From: Bacteroidales bacterium
GTDB taxonomy: Bacteria; Bacteroidota; Bacteroidia; Bacteroidales; Muribaculaceae
Length of the DNA: 37,007 bases
Direction: 5' to 3'
NCBI GenBank assembly: GCA_014800735.1
Contig: JAAVFP010000023.1
Location: 84,139 to 121,145, forward strand
The translations under genes were made by a program, and so were the position numbers. The notes below the pieces were generated by a model. The model made no database searches. It saw nothing but the letters and a program-made list of their open reading frames with translations, and was not told the DNA's origin. Below, piece by piece: positions 25,280-32,010 of this stretch (position 1 is the stretch's first letter; each line of letters starts with the position of its first letter).

Positions 25280-26074
25280 ATGAATATCATTGAAGCTATG
25301 AAGGAGCACCGTTTGGTACGAACTTTCGACGGCTAAGGTATTACGAAAGAACAAAGAAATTTACTTGAAAAAGCGATTGCAGAGACTGCGTCGCCTTTTG
25401 GCGGTAACGTAACTATCCGTCTGAAGGAGTTTGATTTGAAAGCCGGGTATAAGCCCAGTACGTATGGTATGATTAAGGGTACGGAAGATTTCTTTCTTCT
25501 CGGTATTGGTTCGGACGAAGTGTCGGCCCCCAGCGCCGGATTCAGGTTCGAACAGGTGGTTCTGAAAGCTTTGCAGATGGGTTTGGGAACATGCTGAATT
25601 GCCGTCACATTCAAAGGTTCGGTTTTTGACAAGAATCAGGCTTGGGCCGATGGCGAAGAATTGAAGGTTATCTGCCCTGTCGGTAAGGCTGAGAAACCAT
25701 CTATCAAGGAGAAACTGACCCGCATAACTCTTGGTAGTAAGAACCGAAAGGCGTTCGACTCGCTATTCTTCTATAGCAATTTTACCACTCCGGTGCCTGC
25801 TGATAATACTTTCCGCGAAGCATTAGAGATGCTACGACTTGTGCCCTCATCAACCAACTCTCAGCCTTGGTGTGCCCTGGTGAGCGGCAATGCTGTTCAT
25901 TTCTATTACAAGCCCAAGAGTCCTGCCTCTGTGCTCGATTGCGGTATCGGTATTTGTCATTTCTACGAAACAGAAAAGTTCAATGGCCGCAGTGGCAAAT
26001 TCTCGAAAGTTGCTAATGCTCCCAATGCTCCGGAAGATTGGATGTATCTGGTGAGCTATACATTGGATGTATAA
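25280..26074 (+). pseudogene. Nitroreductase-family protein (TM1586-like), two in-frame stops
   Basis: A single uninterrupted frame of 265 codons encodes a putative TM-nitroreductase-like protein. It contains MNIIEAMKEHRLVRTFDG, KGTEDFFLLGIGSDE, FEQVVLKALQMGLGTC, IAVTFKGSVFD, LEMLRLVPSSTNSQPW and DCGIGICHF. It is broken by TAA at codon 19 (25334-25336) and TGA at codon 106 (25595-25597). The TGA falls where relatives have Trp (GTC-W-IA) and is one transition from TGG. The TAA is one change from CAA or AAA. There are no frameshifts or deletions, so inactivation is recent or reflects sequencing error. The family reduces nitro compounds or flavin-linked substrates. Confidence 0.8.
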
Positions 26075-26090
26075 TATTCAGTAGGTGATT

Positions 26091-26113
26091 CTCCCGTAAA
26101 GATACTACGGGAG
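26091..26113. terminator. Hairpin at the converging 3' ends
   Basis: CTCCCGTA/TACGGGAG (26091-26098 and 26106-26113), loop 7 nt, 17 bp after the nitroreductase stop and overlapping the stop codon of the maturase at 26105. No T tract, so its termination strength is uncertain. Confidence 0.5.
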
Positions 26114-27301
26114 TGTCATTACATTGGATGGTGGGCGCCTCGCGGCGAGTTCGGCGGCCATGAAGTCCATGTAGGGGGCGGCGTGGGCAAAGAATTTGCG
26201 GTAGCCTTCGCACAGGTAGTTGAGGCCCGGCTCGCCGTCGGCGGTTGTGGCGAAGCGGTTGCGGGGGCACTCGCCGTTGCAGGCGAACAGCCATCGGCAC
26301 TGCCGGCATTGTGCCGGCAAACTGTCGCGCTTGGCGGCTCCGAAGGCGTTCTGGCGGGGGCTGTACATCATTTCGGCCACGGTGTGGGTGCGCAGGTTGC
26401 CCAGGCGGTACTCGGGGAACACGAAGTGGTCGCAGCTGTACACGTCGCCGTTGTGCTCCACGGCTCCGGCGTGGCCGCAGGTGGGGGCCATGGCGCAGAT
26501 GCCGGGCGGCTGGCCCACCCAGTTGGCCAGGGTGGCGTCGAAGAGCTGTACGAATATGCTGCCCACGTCGGTGCGCCGCCACAGGTCGAACACCCGGCAC
26601 AGGAAGTTGCCCCACTGCGCGGGAGTGACGGAGAAATCCGTGACCTCGCCATCCTTATCGGAGCCCGCGCGGAGTGCCCCCGAGGCATTGCGGCGCTCCA
26701 CCACAGGGGTGAACTGGAGGTAGCGGCAGCCGATGTCGCGGAAAAAATTGTAGAACTCGTCGGGGTAGTCGGCGTTGTAGTCGTTGATCACCGCCATGGC
26801 GTTCCACTCCACGCCGTAGCGCTGCAGCATGGCGATGCCGCGCATGGTCTGGGCGAACGAGGCCTTGCCGGCGCTGTTGCGGCGGTACTCGTTGTGGAAC
26901 TCCGCGGGGCCGTCGATGCTGATGCCCACCAGCCAGCCATTGTCGCGCAGAAAGCGGCACCACTCGTCGGTGAGCAGTGTGCCGTTGGTCTGGATGCAGT
27001 TCATTATCGGGCGTCCGCGGCCGTAGCGCTGCTGCAATTCGATGACGCGGCGGTAGAACCCGATGTCGCGCATCGTGGCCTCGCCTCCGTGCCAGGTGAA
27101 CATCACCTCGGGCATGGTCTGCGAGTCGAGATAGCTGCGGACGAACAGGTCCAGCATCTCGTCGGACATATAGGTGTGCTTCGGGTCGGCGAACAGGCGG
27201 CTCTTTTCCAGGTAGTAGCAGTAGTGGCAGGCCAGATTGCAGGCCGGCCCTACGGGCTTGGCCATAAGATAGAGAGGCGAGGCGAAAGGCGAGGGTATCA
27301 T
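26105..27301 (-). CDS. Anaerobic sulfatase-maturating enzyme (radical SAM, SPASM)
   Basis: The ATG at 27301 (MIPSPFASPLYLMAKPVG) is used; an upstream in-frame TTG at 27346 sits inside the -7 promoter. The 398-aa protein has the radical-SAM triad Cys21/25/28 (CNLACHYC), TWHGGEAT for SAM contact, and SPASM-type C-terminal cysteines (CAMAPTCGHAGAV, YSCDHFVFPEYRLGNL, CRQCRWLFACNGECPRNRF) for two extra 4Fe-4S clusters. anSMEs oxidise the active-site Cys or Ser of sulfatases to formylglycine under anoxia in the cytosol. The divergent neighbour is a serine-type sulfatase, its evident client. Confidence 0.94.
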   Translation of the reverse strand: MIPSPFASPLYLMAKPVGPACNLACHYCYYLEKSRLFADPKHTYMSDEMLDLFVRSYLDSQTMPEVMFTWHGGEATMRDIGFYRRVIELQQRYGRGRPIMNCIQTNGTLLTDEWCRFLRDNGWLVGISIDGPAEFHNEYRRNSAGKASFAQTMRGIAMLQRYGVEWNAMAVINDYNADYPDEFYNFFRDIGCRYLQFTPVVERRNASGALRAGSDKDGEVTDFSVTPAQWGNFLCRVFDLWRRTDVGSIFVQLFDATLANWVGQPPGICAMAPTCGHAGAVEHNGDVYSCDHFVFPEYRLGNLRTHTVAEMMYSPRQNAFGAAKRDSLPAQCRQCRWLFACNGECPRNRFATTADGEPGLNYLCEGYRKFFAHAAPYMDFMAAELAARRPPSNVMTLP

Positions 27302-27343
27302 TTTTATTCTGATTGTAAAGCGCCTGACGTGCGCTTTCAAGGA

Positions 27344-27390
27344 CAAAAATAGGAAATTTATGCTGCATCCGCAAAGTTTTTGTAAATTTG
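27344..27390. promoter_or_regulatory. Divergent promoters of the maturase and sulfatase genes
   Basis: On the minus strand TTTG (27372-27375), a 20-bp spacer and TATTTTTG (27344-27351) drive the maturase. On the plus strand TAAATTTG (27383-27390) followed by CATATC drives the sulfatase, 50 bp before its ATG. The two core promoters are adjacent within 50 bp, so a shared regulator could control both. Confidence 0.7.
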
Positions 27391-27440
27391 CATATCTTAT
27401 AAAACAACGTAGAATTCATATCAACTTTTAATCTATCCAC

Positions 27441-29033
27441 ATGAAAAGACAATACGGTAAGGCTATCGTGCTGTCGGGTGCGGCTATAGCCGCAACGGCC
27501 GGCGCGGCTTCGGCCTCCGCAAGCGCGAAAGACGCGGCCCGCGAGGCCGGCAAGAAGCCGCTCAACATTGTGTACATAATGACTGATGACCACACGTCGC
27601 AGATGATGAGTTGCTACGACACGCGCTATGCCCACACTCCCAACCTTGACCGCATAGCAGCCGACGGCGTGCGGTTCACCAACAGTTTCGTGGCAAATTC
27701 GATCTCGGGCCCCTCGCGTGCGTGCATGCTCACGGGCAAGCACAGCCACAAAAACGGCTACAAGGACAACACCACCTGCGTGTTCGATGCCTCGCAGCCG
27801 ACCTTCATCAAGCACCTGCACGATGCGGGCTACCAAACCGCTATTTTCGGCAAGTGGCACCTGGGCGCCCTGCCGCAGGGCTTTGACCGTTGGGAAATTG
27901 TTCCCGGCCAGGGTGATTACTACAATCCGCGGTTCATTGAGCAGACCGGCGACACCGTAAGGCTCCACGGCTACCTTACTAACGTCATCACCGATAAGAG
28001 TCTTAACTGGCTTGAAAATGAGCGTGATAAAAAGAAACCATTCTGCCTGCTGATACACCACAAGGCCATGCATCGCAACTGGATGGCCGACACGGCCCAT
28101 CTGGCCCTGTTCGAGGACACTGTTTTCACCCCTCCGGCCAACTTCTACGATGACTATGCCGGCCGCCAGGCCGCCCCGAAGCAGGAAATGCACATCATGA
28201 AGGACATGGATCTGATTTTTGACCTCAAGATGTTGCGCGAGGACAAGAACAGCCGCCTGAAAAGGAACTTTCAGAATACTCTCCGCCGAATGGACAGCGA
28301 GCAGCGCGCCGCGTGGGATGCGTTCTACAATCCTATAATCGAGGATTTCTATTCGCGCGACCTCCAGGGCCGGGAGCTGGCCGAGTGGAAGTTTGACCGC
28401 TATGTGAAGGACTATCTCAAGGTGGTGAAGAGCCTTGACGACAATGTGGGCCGCGTGCTGGACTATCTTGAAGAACACGATGTGCTCGACAACACCCTGG
28501 TGGTGTACACCTCCGACCAGGGGTTCTACATCGGCGAGCACGGATGGTTCGACAAGCGGTTTATGTACGAGGAGTCGTTCCGCACGCCCCTGGTGATGCA
28601 TCTGCCCGAGGGCTACAGCCACCGCGGCGACATCTCTGAAATGGTGCAGAACATTGACTACGCCCCCACGTTCCTGGATATGGCCGGTGTGGAGGTGCCG
28701 GAGGATATGCAGGGTGTGAGCATGGCGCCGCTGCTGCGAGGCGAGCATCCGGTCGACTGGCGCGACGCGCTTTACTACCACTACTACGAATATCCGGCCG
28801 AGCACATGGTGTGCCGCCACTACGGTGTGCGCGACGACCGCTACAAGCTGATTCACTTCTACAACGATGTGGACCAGTGGGAACTATACGACCTGCAGGA
28901 GGACCCCACCGAGATGCACAACATCTACGGGCAGCCCGGCACCGAGGAGGTGACGGCCCGCATGATGGCCAAACTCAAGGCCCTCCAGGAGCAGTACGAC
29001 GACCCTATCCGGTTCACATATCCGGTGGAATAA
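27441..29033 (+). CDS. Serine-type S1 family sulfatase, exported
   Basis: The 530-aa protein starts with a cleavable signal (MKRQYGKAIVLSGAAIAATAGAASA). The S1 signature is SISGPSRACMLTGKHSHKNGY, with Ser89 (S-G-P-S-R) as the residue converted to formylglycine, Arg93 and Lys100. Asp49/Asp50 in MTDDH and the later SDQGFYIGEHG supply the calcium site. Ser-type sulfatases need a radical-SAM maturase, present next door. The overall pattern recalls Bacteroides S1_11 N-acetylglucosamine-6-O-sulfatases, but the substrate is inferred by resemblance only. It acts in the periplasm or at the cell surface on sulfated glycans. Confidence 0.92.
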   Translation: MKRQYGKAIVLSGAAIAATAGAASASASAKDAAREAGKKPLNIVYIMTDDHTSQMMSCYDTRYAHTPNLDRIAADGVRFTNSFVANSISGPSRACMLTGKHSHKNGYKDNTTCVFDASQPTFIKHLHDAGYQTAIFGKWHLGALPQGFDRWEIVPGQGDYYNPRFIEQTGDTVRLHGYLTNVITDKSLNWLENERDKKKPFCLLIHHKAMHRNWMADTAHLALFEDTVFTPPANFYDDYAGRQAAPKQEMHIMKDMDLIFDLKMLREDKNSRLKRNFQNTLRRMDSEQRAAWDAFYNPIIEDFYSRDLQGRELAEWKFDRYVKDYLKVVKSLDDNVGRVLDYLEEHDVLDNTLVVYTSDQGFYIGEHGWFDKRFMYEESFRTPLVMHLPEGYSHRGDISEMVQNIDYAPTFLDMAGVEVPEDMQGVSMAPLLRGEHPVDWRDALYYHYYEYPAEHMVCRHYGVRDDRYKLIHFYNDVDQWELYDLQEDPTEMHNIYGQPGTEEVTARMMAKLKALQEQYDDPIRFTYPVE

Positions 29034-29068
29034 GCCTGACAGACAGTAAGTAAGCTGCATAAAAAGAG

Positions 29069-29106
29069 ATCCGGCACCGTGGTTGCGCGCGGTACCGGAT
29101 ATTTTT
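29069..29106 (+). terminator. Sulfatase terminator
   Basis: ATCCGGCACCG/CGGTACCGGAT (29069-29079 and 29090-29100), 10 of 11 paired, 10-nt loop, then ATTTTT. It is 36 bp after the sulfatase stop. Confidence 0.85.
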
Positions 29107-29108
29107 GG

Positions 29109-29664
29109 CTATGTAGTGACGTATATCACGCCGCGCGCCGTAAGCTGCCGTAATTTTTCATAGTCGATATATGCGCGGTCCATTGCCATTATGTCGCCTT
29201 TGCTCAAGGTTGTAGGTTTGAGCATAAAGGAGTCATTTGTAGCGGCTGAGGTGAACTTTATATCCGACGGCACAACTTCGTTGGCATGTATTACGGTATG
29301 CACCTTGATTCCGCCCTTCTTTTTCCCAGTCTTTGGATGACGTCCGACTCCATTGAATAGAAGGTTTGAGAACAGTGTGATGGTCGTGGAATCGATAATC
29401 TGCAGCCGTTTCATCCATTCTCGCGCAACGAGTCAAACGCATGATAATAGCATAAAGCATCACAACCAGGTGGATCCAGCAATTGAAGCGTTTGGTGTAC
29501 CTCTCTCCGCCGTTTTCACGGCTGAACTGAAGAATTTTTGACTTGTCAAGCAATTTTATCACCTGACCATAGAGCGGCTGTCCGCTAAAATGACTATTTT
29601 TGCGCATCGGTTGTTTTTGATTTTTGGCGAAACCAAGATAACCAAAAAGGGTCGAATCCTGCAA
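29109..29664 (-). pseudogene. IS4-type (DUF4372) transposase remnant
   Basis: The 5' part encodes the DUF4372-like N domain of an IS4-family transposase (NSHFSGQPLYGQVIKLLDKSKILQFSRENGGERYTKRFNCWIHLVVMLYAIIMR). After this the frame shifts by one base (relatives have MRFDSLRE) and a central block of roughly 80 codons is missing. A second frame then continues with WMKRLQIIDSTTITLFSNLLF, RHPKTGKKKGGIKVHT and SFMLKPTTLSKGDIMAMDRAYIDY, which includes DDE-type Asp residues. It ends early at GVIYVTT, next to the sulfatase terminator. It is non-functional. A hairpin of AGGGTC/GACCCT (29648-29678) lies at the upstream edge; no clear terminal inverted repeats or target duplication remain. Confidence 0.85.
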
Positions 29665-29738
29665 ATGGAATTGACCCTAAATTTTTATGTCTTCAAAAAT
29701 TTTTTTTCGGACAGCAATATATTCTTATAGACTTTCTA

Positions 29739-29972
29739 ATGTCCAAAGGGTTTATCGGTAATATGAGAATGACTTCGGCGCATATTGAATTATCCAACGA
29801 TAAAGCATTTGTAAAAATTCCTAACGTAGAAATTCTCCAAAAGGCTATAGTAATAGATGTTCTCCAAAATGCGGGATTAAATTTCTCCGAATTTGAAGAA
29901 CATCTACAATGTATTGAGAATTATAAATCAATGATTGACCTTGGAATCGGCACAAAGCTCAAAAGAAATTGA
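29739..29972 (+). CDS. Small hypothetical protein
   Basis: A 77-aa AT-rich reading frame (SAHIELSNDKAFVKIPNVEILQKAIVIDVLQNAGLNFSEFEEHLQCIENY). It reads like a folded strand-helix protein, but I recognise no family. There is no clear promoter; it starts 75 bp past the IS remnant and ends 1 bp from the converging gene at 29974. It may be real or the tail of a larger lost gene. Confidence 0.35.
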   Translation: MSKGFIGNMRMTSAHIELSNDKAFVKIPNVEILQKAIVIDVLQNAGLNFSEFEEHLQCIENYKSMIDLGIGTKLKRN

Positions 29973-29973
29973 T

Positions 29974-30597
29974 TTACTCCTTTTTGTCAAGCGGTATCTG
30001 AGCTATTACCTTGCCGTCTATGCTTAGATAATAGGTTTCTTCTTTTACTGAGTAGCCTACTTTCTCTCTTTTGCCGATATTGGGTTCCACGGTTGTAAAG
30101 AAGAACGTGCTTGGCATAAAGTCGCCGAACATTTGGTCGTAAATTCCAGCATCTTCCACTTCTACCTTGTCGGAATCCAAGAGTTTCCAATCACAGTTGC
30201 TTATGAAAAAGGTTTCGTTGGAGTTATTCTTTATTGTTAGAGAGAATATCAAGTTAAGACCATCATTAGGGATTCTCTTTACTTGAATGTTGTCGAAGGA
30301 GATTTTCACATCAGCATTACTATAACGCATTGTGTAGACTGAGCCAATTGATAGTACGGGAATTTCCGCAGGTTTTCCCTCTGCTTTTTCGGAAACCTTT
30401 TGCTCCTCGTTTGCTTCTTTCAACGTTGAGTTATTCTCCATGATAGAAGCTCCGATGAACACGCAGATAATAAATACTCCGAGATAAATCAAAGCTACTT
30501 TACCTCTTGACTTACACATTACCGTAGCAGGCTTGAATATACCCACTACGAATGCCAGAAATGATAGTACGGCAATAATTCTTAAAACTGTTTCCAT
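29974..30597 (-). CDS. Two-TM protein with DUF4352-like extracytoplasmic domain
   Basis: The 207-aa protein has two N-terminal membrane segments (about 5-21 IAVLSFLAFVVGIF and 33-50 VALIYLGVFIICVFIGA) and a charged linker. An immunoglobulin-like beta domain (about 85-207) has DVKISFDNIQVKRI, LNLIFSLTIKNNSNETFFISNCDWKLLDSDKVEV and a C-terminal YYLSIDGKVIAQIPL. This pattern is typical of DUF4352/TelA-like domains on membrane proteins of unknown role. It is AT-rich compared with the chromosome. Its start codon lies in the 3' arm of a 10-bp hairpin, and a ~240-nt structured leader precedes it. Confidence 0.65.
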   Translation of the reverse strand: METVLRIIAVLSFLAFVVGIFKPATVMCKSRGKVALIYLGVFIICVFIGASIMENNSTLKEANEEQKVSEKAEGKPAEIPVLSIGSVYTMRYSNADVKISFDNIQVKRIPNDGLNLIFSLTIKNNSNETFFISNCDWKLLDSDKVEVEDAGIYDQMFGDFMPSTFFFTTVEPNIGKREKVGYSVKEETYYLSIDGKVIAQIPLDKKE

Positions 30598-30836
30598 TTT
30601 ACATATTTAGGTTAGACAATGTTCTGTAAAATGGCAACGATACATACGAAAGACGTAGAACCGAAGCCCAACGTCGTCGAGGCCTACCACAGCCAACTTT
30701 CCCATGAGCATGGTTCTACGTTATACGCGTAGACATACCTCACCCATTGGGAAAGTTATCGGAAAGCCTTATCTTATATCAAGGTGGTAGTTCGACGACG
30801 ATTAGGCTATATGTCACAAACAGGATAATCTGTTTG
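30598..30836 (-). ncRNA. Candidate structured 5' leader RNA, pseudoknotted, unknown class
   Basis: Several long perfect helices fall in 240 nt. C: 30672-30680 with 30792-30800 (9 bp), plus 30684-30690 with 30784-30790 (7 bp). B: 30695-30704 with 30748-30757 (10 bp, one extra G-U on the minus-strand RNA), inside C. A: 30653-30662 with 30712-30721 (10 bp), which crosses both C and B and would make a pseudoknot or an alternative fold. A hairpin 30715-30720/30728-30733 competes with A. A 5' hairpin CAAACAG/CTGTTTG lies at 30817-30836. Finally 30625-30634 pairs perfectly with 30594-30603 over 10 bp, burying the ATG (30595-30597) of the downstream gene. A -33/-7 promoter ends at 30842. This fits a cis-regulatory RNA; no known class is recognised. 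Confidence 0.5.
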
Positions 30837-30841
30837 CGGAA

Positions 30842-30873
30842 CAAAATTAGTTATTTTTATTAAGATAAACAAA
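30842..30873 (-). promoter_or_regulatory. Promoter of the structured leader
   Basis: On the minus strand TTTG (30870-30873), exactly 20 bp, then TAATTTTG (30842-30849), followed by TTCCGC. It overlaps the start region of the divergent small gene at 30876. Confidence 0.7.
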
Positions 30874-30875
30874 TC

Positions 30876-31127
30876 ATGAAATATTTTACGAGAGAAAGAA
30901 CTGTACGTTTGGTTACTTTTAACCGAATAACTAAATTTGTGGCAAAATTATTTGGCATGATTAGTAAATTCAAAAACGAAGAATACGTACAACTAAGATT
31001 TGACAAACGTAAAAAGTTCTTTGTTGTATCAAACGTAATAGTTGATGGAAAAATTCAATTAGGGTATTTTAATGAGGGTACAGGTTTTATTGATGAATCC
31101 GCATTTATTGAACCCTCAAAATTATAA
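30876..31127 (+). CDS. Small basic hypothetical protein
   Basis: An 83-aa AT-rich frame: a basic amphipathic N terminus (MKYFTRERTVRLVTFNRITKFVAKLFGMISKF), then strands EYVQLRFDKRKKFFVVSNVIV and IQLGYFNEGTGFIDESAF. No family is recognised. It is divergent from the leader RNA and shares its control region. Codon use differs from the housekeeping genes, consistent with transfer along with 29109-31250. Confidence 0.4.
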   Translation: MKYFTRERTVRLVTFNRITKFVAKLFGMISKFKNEEYVQLRFDKRKKFFVVSNVIVDGKIQLGYFNEGTGFIDESAFIEPSKL

Positions 31128-31255
31128 TACTCCGTAGAGGAATTTATGTGCAAATATAAAGAGTTTAATCATAGAGCTGATTTGGAAGACTCATTATAAT
31201 ATCTTATTTTGGTAGAAATAATATATAATTACGTAGTAATATATATGAGTATGTT

Positions 31256-32005
31256 ATGAAAATCGGTAAGGAAAAGGTAATTGGTTTTGTATGGCAACAT
31301 TTTCTGCTGTTGCTCTCGATGTTTTTCATGACTTTCGGTGTGGCGCTGTGTGTGCGCTCCAATCTTGGCAGCGGTGTGATTTCGTCCATCCCAATGTCGT
31401 TCAGTCTGGCCGGCGAGGCGGGGCTTGCGCCCGGGCTGACAATCGGCGGTTACACCAATATAATGAATGTGATTCTGGTGGCCGCTCAGGTGGCGGTGCT
31501 AAGGCGCCGCTTCGAGCCTATTCAGCTGTTTCAGCTCGTGGTAGGCTTCGTGTTCGGCTTCTTTCTTGATGTCAACATGTGGCTCACATCCTACTTTTCG
31601 ACCTATGAGGCTATTACGGCCCAGGTGGTAGCGCAGTTCGCAGGCGCTACGATTCTTGGCTGTGCAGTAGCGGCGGAGATTCGCTGCGGCTCCATCACGA
31701 TGCCCGGCGAGGGTATCCAGGTGGCCATTGCCAGGGTGACGGGCAAACCTTTCCCGATAGTGAAAATAATGGTGGATACAGCGTTGGTGGTGCTGGCCGT
31801 TATTTCCGGCTTCTGCTTTTTCGGCGCATGGCCCCGGACGGTTGTCGGGCCGGGCACTCTGTTCGCAATGTTCTATGTGGGCTACGTAGTGAAGCTGGTC
31901 AACCCTCACTTGGGGTGGTTCGACCGCTTGCTGGACTATCGCCCCGGCTTCAGGCGCTATATCTACGGCCTGGCGCGCTTCATCTACCCCAACCGGGAAG
32001 GGTAG
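31256..32005 (+). CDS. YczE/YitT-like (DUF6198-type) membrane protein
   Basis: The 249-aa protein has five or six membrane segments: HFLLLLSMFFMTFGVALCV, LTIGGYTNIMNVILVAAQVAVL, LFQLVVGFVFGFFLDV, AGATILGCAVAAEI, IVKIMVDTALVVLAVISGFCFFG. It carries the family's N-terminal NLGSGVISSIPMSFS and the MPGEGIQVAIARVTGKPF block. Proteins of this YczE/YyaS group have no defined substrate. The upstream 128 bp is AT-rich and holds ATTAC-GTA-GTAAT (near 31230), but no clear -7 element. Confidence 0.8.
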   Translation: MKIGKEKVIGFVWQHFLLLLSMFFMTFGVALCVRSNLGSGVISSIPMSFSLAGEAGLAPGLTIGGYTNIMNVILVAAQVAVLRRRFEPIQLFQLVVGFVFGFFLDVNMWLTSYFSTYEAITAQVVAQFAGATILGCAVAAEIRCGSITMPGEGIQVAIARVTGKPFPIVKIMVDTALVVLAVISGFCFFGAWPRTVVGPGTLFAMFYVGYVVKLVNPHLGWFDRLLDYRPGFRRYIYGLARFIYPNREG

Positions 32006-32010
32006 ATTGC

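Noticed and set aside
26183-28856. Long open frames opposite the maturase and sulfatase genes
   Set aside because: Both are antisense to well-identified enzymes and show no domain pattern.
30611-30672. Integron attC-like core sites GTTAGAC and GCCCAAC
   Set aside because: The order is reversed for an attC site, the expected paired inner boxes are absent, and there is no integrase; short degenerate matches are expected by chance.
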